The notes under the pieces were generated by a model, which worked only from the letters and a program-made list of their open reading frames with translations, was not told the DNA's origin and searched no databases. A program made the translations under genes and the position numbers. A DNA stretch of 64,000 nucleotides from SSC4 sp964443225 (GTDB taxonomy: Bacteria; Chloroflexota; Anaerolineae; SSC4; Amarolineaceae), in contig CAYUCC010000007.1 in assembly GCA_964443225.1 (NCBI GenBank), forward strand, positions 44,470 through 108,469, read 5' to 3'. Below are positions 32,457 through 41,127 of this stretch, one piece after another. Position 1 is the first letter of the stretch; the number at the start of each line of letters is the position of its first letter.

Positions 32457-33650
32457 TCAACCGGGTTTGGCCGTGGCGCGCGCTTTGAGGAGCTCCTCCA
32501 GCTGGGCAAGCCAGCGCTGCGCATCGGCGAGGCGCTGCAGGCCTTCCGTTTCGTGCATGTTCCACAGCTTCTGCAGCTGACCTTCGTGGACCCGCTGGCG
32601 TTCCTCCAGGGGTGGAAAGCGCGTGGCGAGAGCTTTGTTGACCTTCTGTTGTTCCTGGGTTTCGTGCTCCCACTGCAAAACCTGGCGTTTCCAGCGTTTT
32701 TCGTTTTCGGCCTGCCAGGTTTCGATTTCCTTCTGCTGGCGTTCTTCGGACAGCCGCTGCAGTTCGGTCAGTTGGTGCATGTCGCGCTGCATGGTCTGCT
32801 GGAAGCCGTCGATGGTGGCCACGGCCCGTTTGCTGATATCCAGCTGTTCCACGAACGCCTGCAGCGACTCTTTGTGCCGGTTGATCGTCTCGCGCTGGGC
32901 GTCGATTTCGTCGTGCCAGGTGGCAATTTCACGCGCCCGTTCCACGTCGGACAGCTTCATCTGTTCGATGAACTGCTGTTGTTCGCGTTTGAGGTCTTGC
33001 GGAATCGGTTGGATGCTGGTAATCACACGCTCGACCTTCTGCAGGCGCTCCTGAACCGGCGGCAGCTTGTTGGCGTGCTCCTCGATGCGTTTGAACAGTT
33101 CGACCGTTTCCTGCTGCAGCTGGGCGATGCGTTTGTTGTCCTGGGTGCGCTGCTCGACCATGTAGGGCAGGCTGCGGGTTCGTTCGTCGATATCTTTGCC
33201 CAGGGTGGTCACCTGTTGGCGCAGGTTGATCACCAGCTCGCTCAGACGCTGGTCCTCGGACCGCCGCAGCGCCAGTTCTTCTTCGATGCGGCCGAAGCGG
33301 TTCAACTCTTTACGCACTTCACCCAGACCGCGCGCCATGGCCTCACGATCGGTGGCACGGGACCGTTCGCGCTCTCGCGTATCTGCCTCCAACTGCTCGT
33401 CGCGCTTATGCAGCATGAGAACCACTTCGTTCTTGAGCTGCTGCATCTGCTCGTCGATTTGGGTGAAACGAACGAGCTGTGCCTGCGTGCTGGCCAGGCG
33501 TCCCTCCAATTCCTGGATGCGGCGCGCCTGTTCCAGGATCTCGACGCTCTGGGTTTCGATGCGCTGCTGGAGTTTGGCCACCTCACCCCGGTCACGACGA
33601 TGCTCTTCGTCAAGCCAGGTCACCATCTGCGCAATTTGGGTTGTATCCAT
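32457..33650 (-). CDS. Long coiled-coil protein, unknown function
   Basis: 397 residues, almost wholly heptad-patterned helix: for example RGEVAKLQQRIETQSVEILEQARRIQELEGRL and KELNRFGRIEEELALRRSEDQRLSEL. There is no signal peptide or membrane segment, and few hydrophobic residues outside coil positions. No ATPase heads are present, so it is not an SMC protein. ATG 33650 is used, with a GAGAG-type site upstream. It ends 10 bp before selB and probably shares its transcript. A cytoskeletal or scaffold role is possible but unsupported. Confidence 0.8.
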   Translation of the reverse strand: MDTTQIAQMVTWLDEEHRRDRGEVAKLQQRIETQSVEILEQARRIQELEGRLASTQAQLVRFTQIDEQMQQLKNEVVLMLHKRDEQLEADTRERERSRATDREAMARGLGEVRKELNRFGRIEEELALRRSEDQRLSELVINLRQQVTTLGKDIDERTRSLPYMVEQRTQDNKRIAQLQQETVELFKRIEEHANKLPPVQERLQKVERVITSIQPIPQDLKREQQQFIEQMKLSDVERAREIATWHDEIDAQRETINRHKESLQAFVEQLDISKRAVATIDGFQQTMQRDMHQLTELQRLSEERQQKEIETWQAENEKRWKRQVLQWEHETQEQQKVNKALATRFPPLEERQRVHEGQLQKLWNMHETEGLQRLADAQRWLAQLEELLKARATAKPG

Positions 33651-33799
33651 CGGCTCTCTCTCGGTTCGTAGTCGTGTATTGGACACGCATTATAGCATGT
33701 TTTCACACACTCGCCAATGGGTGCAGAAGCGGGTGCAGGATAGGGCGGCAACGGGAGGCGGGAGGCGTGTAGTTGGGGTGGCTGAGATGATGTGGTTGT

Positions 33800-34399
33800 T
33801 CAGGGCAGGTTCCTGAGCCGTTCCAACAGCTCGCTTGCGTGCGGACAGGCGGCTTCGACTTTTCCTGGGTTCAAGCTGCCGAGAATCTTGAAGGAGATAT
33901 CGCCCTTCCGATAGGGTTGCGTACACGCGGCTGATGCCTTTTGTAGGACATCGTAAACCGTCTGCTTGGGGATCGCTTCCAGATCAGGCCAGGAGCGAAA
34001 TGGCTGCTCCGAAAAACAGGAGCCAAAATGGTGGCGTAATGCTGCCCGGTCAGCCAGGAACCAGCTCTCCATCACCTGAACCATGAGGAAAACCTGATCA
34101 TCCCCAACGCCATCGGGACGGTCCCAATCGTCGCGGCGCTTCAAATGTTGCCACTTGGAAAGATCTACAGCGATGGCGTCTTCCGAGTCGACCAAGAGCA
34201 GCGGCAACTCGTCCGGTTTACCAGTGCTTACGGCGTTTACGAACGCGTCGTAGGCTGCCTGTCGTCCCCCGCATGGCACAGTACGCGGGCGCAAGGTGAC
34301 TCTCGCAGCCTGGAAAAAGACACTGAACGCCTCGCGACATCGCTGACGCATCAGATCATTTCTTGCGGCTGCGCCTTCCACATAGAGTTTGACCTTCAC
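33800..34399 (-). CDS. DUF4276-family protein, Toprim-like partner of an AAA ATPase
   Basis: 199 residues. Matches the DUF4276 pattern in order: VKLYVEGAAARNDLMR near the start, VPCGGRQAAYDAF, LPLLLVDSED near residue 70, WQHLKRRDDWDRP, FLMVQVMESWFLAD, EAIPKQTVYDVLQKA and YRKGDISFKILGSLNP. The early Glu (EG) and the later D-x-E suggest a Toprim-like acidic site, as in OLD-type nucleases; this is inference. GTG 34399 overlaps the ATPase stop as GTGA and has GGGAGG 9 nt upstream, so it is preferred over GTG 34432. Probable effector of a two-gene defence-like module. Confidence 0.85.
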   Translation of the reverse strand: MKVKLYVEGAAARNDLMRQRCREAFSVFFQAARVTLRPRTVPCGGRQAAYDAFVNAVSTGKPDELPLLLVDSEDAIAVDLSKWQHLKRRDDWDRPDGVGDDQVFLMVQVMESWFLADRAALRHHFGSCFSEQPFRSWPDLEAIPKQTVYDVLQKASAACTQPYRKGDISFKILGSLNPGKVEAACPHASELLERLRNLP

Positions 34400-35559
34400 C
34401 AGCGGTTGCCTCCCAACTCGCCCATGCTCCACAGCTCACCAAGCGAGTACCTCTCCAACCATCCCTTCAATGCATTGGGATCGAGCCGCTCAAACCGGGA
34501 TGCGCCATCGACATTTTCACAAACGATCACATGTGATGGATCAGCGGAGAGCGCATCAACCAGCATCCGTGAGTGAGTTGTAATGACTAACTGTGTTCTG
34601 TGTGATGCCCGCACGAGCAGGTCGGCCACATGCGGAATCACGTCGGGGTGCAAACCTAACTCAGGCTCTTCCAATGCGATCAAGGGCGGCGGCTCCGGGT
34701 GCAGAAGAATCGCCAACAGGCAGAGGTAACGAAGGGTACCGTCCGAAAGACGAGTCGCAGGGATCTCACGGCCGCCTGTTTCCTCCAGGAACAGAAGAAC
34801 GTTGCCTCCGTCGATGGTGAGTTGAATATCCTCTATGCCGTCGTAGAGTTTGTTGAGCGAAGTGAGCAGATCAGGTTTGACGCGGGAACGGATCTTGGAT
34901 AACACCAGCGCAAGATTTTCGCCGCCGTCTACCAGGAAGTCGCCGCGTCCCAGGGTGCTCTGTTCACGGCGTAGGGGGGCGGAAGGGCCGAATGACCAAT
35001 TGCGAAACAACCGGATCTGCTCGTAGTGCTCCTGCAGCCAATGCAGCACCGGGTAGCGCTCTGGGTCGCGAATTTGCGAGAGGACAGATTGCTCTGGTTT
35101 GACATTTTCACGCTGCAGTTGTCGTTCCCGATCTCGCATGTCCTTCAGCACCGGATGGCCGCGCTGGAAACGGTAGTAGAAGTATGGATCGGAATACCCC
35201 GCGTAGGGCCGTTCATTCTCGATCCACTCATCGACGACCTCAAAGCGTCCTCCATGATCGGTGATAGCCAGTCCGTGACGCAGAGGTTGGCGCCCTTGTG
35301 GGTAGTCGATGATCGCTTCGACGATCGCTTCTTCGACCCTGGAAGCACCCTTCCACAACCATCGCCTGACCCCACCCATTTCCTTCACCGGCGCGGGGAG
35401 ATTGGTCGGCGCGGCCTCCAGCAGTGCGAGCACTTCAAGCAAGTTTGATTTACCTGAACCATTCGGCCCGATGAGAACGTTGAGCCTGTGAAGCGGCAGT
35501 TGGATTCCTTCGGGTCCAAAAGACAGCAGACCAGAAACTCGAAGCTCCTTGATCAACAC
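34396..35559 (-). CDS. AAA family ATPase (AAA_21/OLD-like), defence-module partner
   Basis: 387 residues. ABC/SMC-like head: MLIKELRVSGLLSFGPEG, Walker A IGPNGSGKSNLLEVL near residue 30, the signature-like RLSDGTLRYLCLLAILL, Walker B PPLIALEEPELGLHPDVIPHV and the switch His in QLVITTHSRMLVDAL. The middle is an unrecognised insert (PYFYYRFQRGHPVLKDM and following). This is the RecF/OLD/AAA_21 type often paired with nucleases or DUF4276 proteins. GTG 35559 has AAGGAG 7 nt upstream. Translationally coupled to the DUF4276 gene; the two genes sit alone between unrelated operons. Confidence 0.88.
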   Translation of the reverse strand: MLIKELRVSGLLSFGPEGIQLPLHRLNVLIGPNGSGKSNLLEVLALLEAAPTNLPAPVKEMGGVRRWLWKGASRVEEAIVEAIIDYPQGRQPLRHGLAITDHGGRFEVVDEWIENERPYAGYSDPYFYYRFQRGHPVLKDMRDRERQLQRENVKPEQSVLSQIRDPERYPVLHWLQEHYEQIRLFRNWSFGPSAPLRREQSTLGRGDFLVDGGENLALVLSKIRSRVKPDLLTSLNKLYDGIEDIQLTIDGGNVLLFLEETGGREIPATRLSDGTLRYLCLLAILLHPEPPPLIALEEPELGLHPDVIPHVADLLVRASHRTQLVITTHSRMLVDALSADPSHVIVCENVDGASRFERLDPNALKGWLERYSLGELWSMGELGGNRW

Positions 35560-35938
35560 GCTCTTGCTCCTTCATACGGGCATAGATTCACCACCGCGCC
35601 GCCGGTCTGTCCACTACATCTCACGCAACTTCACATCCAGCTCCAGTGTGAAGCCCCGCAGATTGTCATCGCACAGCGCCTGAAAGAACGCATTGAAGCT
35701 TGCCGGCGACATGCCACCATTATACCTGAGGTTGGTTTCGAGAACAAGCGAGGACGGCAGCTGGGATGCATCGCACGCCTGGAGCGCGACGCACCCCAGG
35801 CAATCTCGATCTTTGACGGAGTGCCGCGGCAGTGGTAAGATTCAACGATGTTCCACACCCGCCATACCACGGAACGGCACCGCTGCCATGCTGGCCCGAT
35901 GAGTGCGCCCAGGATTCCGACGGAGAACCACCACCTTC
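35560..35938. other. Spacer upstream of the GT4 gene
   Basis: 379 bp. No credible full-length gene. The minus strand has a 33-codon open stretch beginning MSPASFNAFFQALCDDNL at about 35711 and ending near 35616, possibly a gene remnant or chance. The right end holds the GGAG ribosome site of the GT4 gene. No clear promoter was identified. Confidence 0.45.
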
Positions 35939-37093
35939 ATGCGCATTGGAATTGATGCACGAATTACGCATTACACGCGAGCGGGCATTGGCCAGTATAC
36001 CCTGCGCCTTACACAGGCCCTCGCTGCCCTCGACAGTGAGGACGAATTTCTCATTCTGCATCACGTCAAAGATCGTGCCGCATCTACCCAGCAGACCAAC
36101 TTCCGCCGCGTGCCGATCCGCACCCCGTCGCATCACTGGCTCGAAAAATATGCACTCAGTTTCGAGATTGCAGGCCTGGGTTTGGATGTCCTGCACAGCA
36201 CCGACTTCATTCCACCGGCACGGCTGCCGCGCGGCTGCAAGTCGGTCATCACCATTCACGACCTGGCGTTTCTCCATTTTCCCCACTTCCTGACCAAGGA
36301 CAGCGCCCGTTACTACGGACAGATCGACCGTGCCGTTCACGCGGCCGATCATATCATCGCCGTTTCCAAGAGCACGCGGCGCGACATCATCAACCTGCTG
36401 GGTGTCGACGAGAAAAAGATCAGTGTCATCTACGAGGCGGCCAATCCCATTTTCCGCCCGATGGACCGCATGGAAGCCCTGACCCAGGTGCGTGCCCGTT
36501 ACCCCGTGCCGGATGAGTTCGTTCTGTTCGTCAGCACCATCGAACCACGCAAGAACGTCCAGGGCCTCCTGCACAGCTTCCGGCGCCTGCTCGACAACTA
36601 CAAACTCGACATCACCCTGGTATTGGCGGGTGCCCGCGGCTGGCTTTCCCAGGAGGCGTACGACCTGGTCAACGAGTTGAATCTGCAGGGGCGCTGCCTT
36701 TTTTTGGGCGCAGTCGAAAACAGCGACCTGGTGCTGCTCTACAACGCGGCGCGCTGCCTGGCCTATCCGTCGTTCTACGAAGGGTTTGGCATCCCCCCGC
36801 TCGAAGCCATGGCCTGCGGCACGCCGGCCATCGTGTCCAATCTGTCCAGCCTGCCCGAAGTGGTCGGGGACGCTGCCCTGCTCGTCGCACCGCAAGACGT
36901 CGAAGGACTCACGGTTGCGCTGTGGCGTGTCCTGACCGACACGCCGGTCTGGCTCGAGCTGCAGCAAAAAGGCTTCAAACGCGCCAGACGTTTCTCGTGG
37001 GACCGCGCGGCGCGCGAAACCCTCGACGTCTACCGACAGGTCGTGCACGGCGAGACCGGCGTGCATCTGCCGGGCAACGACGTGCCGGCCTGA
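35939..37093 (+). CDS. Glycosyltransferase family 4 (GT-B fold)
   Basis: 384 residues. Starts MRIGIDARITHYTRAGIGQYTLRL, the usual acceptor-domain start of GT4 enzymes. The donor domain has FVLFVSTIEPRKNVQGLLHSF, LFLGAVENSDLVLLYNAARCLAYPSFYEGFGIPPLEAMACGTPAIVSNLSSLPEV, with the E-x7-E motif, and VAPQDVEGL. It moves a sugar from an activated donor to a growing surface glycan, probably mannose-like; specificity is not predictable. First of three glycosyltransferase genes (GT4, GT4, GT9) read together. An upstream GTG or TTG start is possible, but ATG 35939 begins the family pattern. Confidence 0.9.
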   Translation: MRIGIDARITHYTRAGIGQYTLRLTQALAALDSEDEFLILHHVKDRAASTQQTNFRRVPIRTPSHHWLEKYALSFEIAGLGLDVLHSTDFIPPARLPRGCKSVITIHDLAFLHFPHFLTKDSARYYGQIDRAVHAADHIIAVSKSTRRDIINLLGVDEKKISVIYEAANPIFRPMDRMEALTQVRARYPVPDEFVLFVSTIEPRKNVQGLLHSFRRLLDNYKLDITLVLAGARGWLSQEAYDLVNELNLQGRCLFLGAVENSDLVLLYNAARCLAYPSFYEGFGIPPLEAMACGTPAIVSNLSSLPEVVGDAALLVAPQDVEGLTVALWRVLTDTPVWLELQQKGFKRARRFSWDRAARETLDVYRQVVHGETGVHLPGNDVPA

Positions 37094-37107
37094 GACGAAA
37101 AAACGGG

Positions 37108-38388
37108 ATGCCGTGTATGGCCCAGATCCTGGTCTTGACACCCCAACTCCCCTACCCGCCTCACCAGGGCACCACCATCCGTAATTTCAACCTGATCCGC
37201 GGCCTGGCGGCACGCCACGCGGTGGATGTGCTGAGCCTCCACCAGCCGGCCGACCCACCCGTGGATGCGACACCTCTGCCCCAGCTCTGCCGGCGGGTGG
37301 TGACCGTGCCGGCACCGCCGGTGCGCTCCCTGTCGCAGCGGCTGCGCACCACCCTGGGCAGCCGGCTCCCCGATATGGCCCTGCGCCTGGCGGGCGTCGG
37401 GCACCTGCAGACACAGCTGTTGGCCTGGGTCACGGAGACGGCCTACGACGTCATCCAGGTCGAAGGTATCGAGATGGCACCGTACGTTTTGTGGCTGCAG
37501 GACCAGCCGGTCTGGCGGCGTGGTCATACCGGCGGCCACCTGCACGTCATTTTCGATGACCACAACGCCGAATACCGGCTCCAGCAGCGCGTGGCGCGTA
37601 CCGACGCCCGCCAGACACGGCGCTGGCCGGGCGCGGCCTATTCGTTCGTGCAATGGCAGAAACTGCGCGCCTACGAAGCACGCGTCTGCCGTCAGGCCGA
37701 CCTGGTCGTGACCGTTTCGCGGCGCGATGCCAACGCGCTGCGCGCACTCGTGCCGGCGCTCGACGTCACGGTCGTTCCCAACGGCGTCGACCTGCAGACG
37801 TACGCACCCGGGATTGTCGAGCCGTGGCCTGGCCTGCCATCGCCGGCGCTGGTGTTCACCGGCAAGATGGACTACCGGCCCAATGTCGATGCCGTACTCT
37901 GGTTTGCCCACGAGATTCTGCCCGTCGTGCGGGCCCAGGTGCCGTCGGCGCACCTGGTTGTCGTCGGCCAACAGCCCCATCCCCGCCTCGACGTGCTGCG
38001 TAACCGGTCCGATATCACCCTGACCGGTCGCGTGCCCGACGTGCGCCCCTACCTGGCGGCGGCGGCGGTCTGTGTACTGCCGTTTCGTATGGGCAGCGGC
38101 ACACGCCTGAAAGCCCTGGAGGCAATGGCCATGGGCAAAGCGATCGTGTCGACGCGGCTTGGCATCGAAGGGTTTGAGGTCGTGCAGGGTCAGGAGATGC
38201 TGCTGGCCGATGAGGCGCGCGTCTTTGCGGCGGCAGTAGTACGCCTGCTGGCCGACGCCGCCCTGCGCGCACGCCTGGGCGCCGCCGCGTACGAGCATGC
38301 AGCAACCCATTACAGCTGGGAGCAGCTCGTGCCCCGCCTCGAGGCCCGTTTTCCCGCGCAGTCACCCACGCCAGACCGACTGCCGTGA
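37108..38388 (+). CDS. Glycosyltransferase family 4, exosortase-type sugar transferase-like
   Basis: 426 residues. Begins QILVLTPQLPYPPHQGTTIRNFNLIRGLA, has FDDHNAEYRLQQRVA, VSRRDANALRAL, VVPNGVDL, VFTGKMDYRPNVDAVLWFAHEILP and VLPFRMGSGTRLKALEAMAMGKAIVSTRLGIEG. The GKMDYRPN and DDHNAE pattern recalls sugar transferases found in exopolysaccharide gene sets. It starts 14 bp after the previous GT4; ATG 37108 and 37117 are both possible. Its stop overlaps the GT9 start (GTGA), so the three genes form one operon. Confidence 0.9.
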   Translation: MPCMAQILVLTPQLPYPPHQGTTIRNFNLIRGLAARHAVDVLSLHQPADPPVDATPLPQLCRRVVTVPAPPVRSLSQRLRTTLGSRLPDMALRLAGVGHLQTQLLAWVTETAYDVIQVEGIEMAPYVLWLQDQPVWRRGHTGGHLHVIFDDHNAEYRLQQRVARTDARQTRRWPGAAYSFVQWQKLRAYEARVCRQADLVVTVSRRDANALRALVPALDVTVVPNGVDLQTYAPGIVEPWPGLPSPALVFTGKMDYRPNVDAVLWFAHEILPVVRAQVPSAHLVVVGQQPHPRLDVLRNRSDITLTGRVPDVRPYLAAAAVCVLPFRMGSGTRLKALEAMAMGKAIVSTRLGIEGFEVVQGQEMLLADEARVFAAAVVRLLADAALRARLGAAAYEHAATHYSWEQLVPRLEARFPAQSPTPDRLP

Positions 38389-39608
38389 ACGACCCGCGCC
38401 ACTGGCCAAAAGCCCAGCAGATAGCCCTGGCTGCCCAACATCGGGCCGAAAACCAGCGTCGGCAGGAACGCACCCCGCGGCAGCAGATTCGCCTGGCGCT
38501 GCTCCGTCTCGCCGGGTCGATCGGTCGCGGGCGTGCAGCCGCGCCGGCCGCACCACGACGCATTCTCCTGGTGCGTCCCGATCACCTGGGTGACGTCCTG
38601 TTTTGCACGCCGGCGCTGCACGCGCTGCGTGTGGCCTGGCCAACGGCCCACATCACGGCCCTGGTGGGGCCCTGGAGTGCCGGCATCGTGCAGCACAACA
38701 CCGACATCGACACGCTGCGCACCCTGGCGTTCCCCGGCTTCACCCGTCAACCGGGCCACACGGCGTGGGCGCCCTACCGGCTGCTCTGGCGCGAAGCCCA
38801 GCGCCTGCGCGGCGACCCGTTCGACCTGGCCCTGGTGCTGCGCTTCGATCACTGGTGGGGGGCGTGGCTGGCCCAACTGGCGGGCATACCGCAGCGCATC
38901 GGCTATGCCGTGCCGGAGTGCCAGCCCTTCCTGACCCGGGCGGTACCCTATCAGGTGGGCCGCCACGAAGTGCTGCAGAACCTGCGCCTGGTCGAGGCCG
39001 CCACAGGTCGCGTCAACGAGCTGCCGGCGGACCTCCATTTTCCGGTGACAGAGACCGCCCACCACTGGCTGCAGACCTGGCGCGCCGCCGCCGGCCTGTC
39101 TGAGCGTCCGTTTGCGGCTATCCATCCAGGCGCCGGTGCGCCGGTCAAACTGTGGCCGGCATCCGCTTGGGCTGCGGTCATCGACGGGCTGCGCCGCCGC
39201 GGCATGGACGTGGTGTTGACGGGCAGCCGCGGGGAGGCCGGGCTGGTGGACGACATAACGCGCCTGGCCGGTGGGGCCGTGCACAACCTCGCCGGACAGA
39301 CGGACCTCGATCAGCTGGCGGCGCTGTTTCGCCAGAGCCGGCTCGTCGTAGGGCTCGACAGCGGACCGATGCACCTGGCGGTGGCCGTGGGAACGGCGAC
39401 GGTTCACCTCTACGGCCCTGTGGCGGCACAGACCTTTGGCCCGTGGGGTGATGCAACCCGTCACCGCGTGATCACCTCGGACTGGGGCTGTGTGCCGTGC
39501 AACCGGCTCGATTTTACCGCAGCTGAGCTCGCGATGCACCCGTGTGTTCGTGCCATCGAGGCGCGCACTGTCCTGGAGGCAGTCGATGAGGTCATGGCCA
39601 TCCACTGA
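38385..39608 (+). CDS. Glycosyltransferase family 9 (heptosyltransferase-like)
   Basis: 407 residues. After a basic ~55-residue N-terminal extension, the GT9 pattern begins: RRILLVRPDHLGDVLFCTPALHALR, ALVLRFDHWWGAWLAQLAGIPQRIGY, FAAIHPGAGAPVKLWPASAWAAVI, VVLTGSRGEAGLVDDI, NLAGQTDLDQLAALFRQSRLVVGLDSGPMHLAVAVGTATVHLYGP. Family members add heptose or related sugars from ADP-sugar donors to surface glycans. In a possibly monoderm organism the acceptor would not be classical LPS core. Overlaps the preceding GT4 stop. Confidence 0.9.
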   Translation: MNDPRHWPKAQQIALAAQHRAENQRRQERTPRQQIRLALLRLAGSIGRGRAAAPAAPRRILLVRPDHLGDVLFCTPALHALRVAWPTAHITALVGPWSAGIVQHNTDIDTLRTLAFPGFTRQPGHTAWAPYRLLWREAQRLRGDPFDLALVLRFDHWWGAWLAQLAGIPQRIGYAVPECQPFLTRAVPYQVGRHEVLQNLRLVEAATGRVNELPADLHFPVTETAHHWLQTWRAAAGLSERPFAAIHPGAGAPVKLWPASAWAAVIDGLRRRGMDVVLTGSRGEAGLVDDITRLAGGAVHNLAGQTDLDQLAALFRQSRLVVGLDSGPMHLAVAVGTATVHLYGPVAAQTFGPWGDATRHRVITSDWGCVPCNRLDFTAAELAMHPCVRAIEARTVLEAVDEVMAIH

Positions 39609-39619
39609 TCGCCGCGTTT

Positions 39620-39648
39620 TTGGTTTCGATATCACTTCGTGGTATTAT
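39620..39648 (+). promoter_or_regulatory. Promoter giving a probable leaderless hicB-like mRNA
   Basis: TTGGTT (39620-39625), 17-bp spacer, TATTAT (39643-39648). The predicted start point (about 7 nt after the -10) coincides with the ATG at 39655. Confidence 0.6.
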
Positions 39649-39654
39649 GGCAAC

Positions 39655-40044
39655 ATGGAATATAAAGGCTACGTCGGCGTGGTAGAATTCGATGACAAAG
39701 CAGGACTGTTCCATGGTGAAGTGATCAATCTACGTGACGTGATCACTTTCCAAGGCACCACAGTGCAAGAAATCCAAACTGCGTTTCAAGAGTCGGTTGA
39801 TGACTATCTGGCATTTTGTGTGCAGCGCGGGGAGGAGCCGGAGAAACCTTATTCAGGTACGTTCACGCTGCGGATTGCACCAGAGCTTCACCGCGATATT
39901 TCTTTGCAGGCCAGGCTGGCAGAAAAGAGCACCAACAGCTGGGTCGCAGAAGTTTTAGCTTCAGCCGTTGCCGCTCATCAAGCTGCAGTTCACCAGGCGC
40001 GTAACCCCGACAAGGGCAAAACCCAGCGCGGCTCTGGAAGGTAA
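39655..40044 (+). CDS. HicB-like antitoxin-family protein without a visible HicA
   Basis: 129 residues. Begins MEYKGYVGVVEFDDKAGLFHGEVINLRDVITFQGTTVQEIQTAFQESVDDYLAFC, the HicB partial RNase-H-like domain, then GTFTLRIAPELHRDISLQARLAEKSTNSWVAEVLASAV, a ribbon-helix-helix-type DNA-binding tail. Classic HicB neutralises HicA, a small mRNA interferase; no HicA-like small gene lies on either side. It could be an orphan antitoxin or a stand-alone regulator. The ATG sits at the predicted transcription start. A methyltransferase gene follows. Confidence 0.87.
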   Translation: MEYKGYVGVVEFDDKAGLFHGEVINLRDVITFQGTTVQEIQTAFQESVDDYLAFCVQRGEEPEKPYSGTFTLRIAPELHRDISLQARLAEKSTNSWVAEVLASAVAAHQAAVHQARNPDKGKTQRGSGR

Positions 40045-40057
40045 TCCCAAGAAAACC

Positions 40058-40807
40058 ATGTCGACACCCATGTTGATCAAAATCGAAGAAGACAGGCACT
40101 GGTGGTTTGCCAGCCGGACGCGCGCCATCACGGGCTTGCTGGACCGTTACCTGGCACCAGACGCCAGCCGCCTCGTATTGGACGTCGGGTGTGGTGCCGG
40201 CAACATGGCGCATCACCTGGCACTGTACGGCCGGGTCATCGGCGTCGATCCCAATCCAAAGCCGCTGGTGGTTGCGCGTCAACGAGGGCTCCACGTGTAC
40301 GAGAGCAGTGCCGACTCACTGCCATTTCCCGATGCCATGTTTGGACTGGTGGCGCTGCTCGATACGGTCGAGCACGTCGCGAACGAAGCGGGTGTCTTTG
40401 CCGAATGTTACCGCGTGCTGAAACCGGGCGGTTTTTTGATCGTCACGGTGCCCGCCTTCATGTGGCTGTGGAGCCAAAACGACGACCTGAATGCGCATCA
40501 GCGCCGCTACACCGCACCCGAGCTGGACCAGAAGTTGGCCGCACAGGGCTTTCACGTCGAACACATCAGTTACAATAACTTTTTCGTCTTTCCGCTGGCG
40601 GCGGGTCGCATTTTACTGCGTCGCGGTCGCGCTGAGCCGCAGCTGGCGTCGCCCCATTTCGACGACGAAGCCTACCAGGTGGAGATGGAGCAGGCCTCAC
40701 CGCTCGTCAACCGTGTCCTGGAACAGGTGGGTGTCGTCGAAGCCAACCTGATGCAGCGCGTGACGCTGCCTGCCGGTACGTCGATCATCTGTCTGGCCCG
40801 TCGGTAG
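40058..40807 (+). CDS. Class I SAM-dependent methyltransferase
   Basis: 249 residues. SAM-binding motif I VLDVGCGAGNMAHHL, acidic motif GVDPNPKPL, motif FGLVALLDTVEHVANEAGVFAECYRVLKPGGFLIVTVPAFMWLWS, typical of Methyltransf_11-type enzymes in glycan and lipid gene sets. The DLNAHQRRYTAPELDQKL segment resembles methyltransferases acting next to glycosyltransferases. The substrate is unknown. ATG 40058 lies 13 bp after the HicB-like stop; ATG 40073 is an alternative. Confidence 0.9.
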   Translation: MSTPMLIKIEEDRHWWFASRTRAITGLLDRYLAPDASRLVLDVGCGAGNMAHHLALYGRVIGVDPNPKPLVVARQRGLHVYESSADSLPFPDAMFGLVALLDTVEHVANEAGVFAECYRVLKPGGFLIVTVPAFMWLWSQNDDLNAHQRRYTAPELDQKLAAQGFHVEHISYNNFFVFPLAAGRILLRRGRAEPQLASPHFDDEAYQVEMEQASPLVNRVLEQVGVVEANLMQRVTLPAGTSIICLARR

Positions 40808-40834
40808 CAGGGGTGAGGAGCGCAGGGAGGGGAC

Positions 40835-41113
40835 GTGGTAGCAGCCATGCAAAACAACGGTAAGGAGCGGCTGCCGTCTGATTTTTCGTGGGCGTTGTGG
40901 CTCCTCGAAGGGTTTGGTGGGTTACGCACTGAGGTGGAACAGTTCTGCCCTCCCGACGAATTCTGGACCCATCTCCAGACTTCCGAACGCGAATTTCTGC
41001 TGGCGTGGAAGGTGCTGATCGATGCGGCCCTCGAACGTAATGCGAGCCGCAGCGGCAGATCATCGCCGGTCGAGTCAAAACCCCAACGTCAAAGCATCGA
41101 CATCCAATTCTGA
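40835..41113 (+). CDS. Small hypothetical protein
   Basis: 92 residues, no recognised family. The core FSWALWLLEGFGGLRTEVEQFCPPDEFWTHLQTSEREFLLAWKVLIDAALERNA looks like a compact helical domain with conserved-looking aromatic residues, followed by a basic, low-complexity tail. GTG 40835 has GGGAGG 4 nt upstream; ATG 40847 is less well placed. It lies 27 bp after the methyltransferase and 14 bp before the deacetylase, so it is probably co-transcribed. Confidence 0.6.
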   Translation: MVAAMQNNGKERLPSDFSWALWLLEGFGGLRTEVEQFCPPDEFWTHLQTSEREFLLAWKVLIDAALERNASRSGRSSPVESKPQRQSIDIQF

Positions 41114-41127
41114 CCCGTGAGCAAGAC

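Noticed and set aside
31307..32488. 393-codon plus-strand open frame opposite selB
   Set aside because: The GTPase motifs on the minus strand settle the coding strand; the opposite frame has no recognisable domain.
35616..35711. 33-codon open stretch on the minus strand upstream of the AAA ATPase gene
   Set aside because: It has no ribosome site, no family match I can see and could be chance; noted in the spacer only.
39400..39655. Extended start of the HicB-like protein inside the GT9 gene
   Set aside because: The extra residues are out-of-frame GT9 sequence, and the promoter lies between them and the ATG at 39655.
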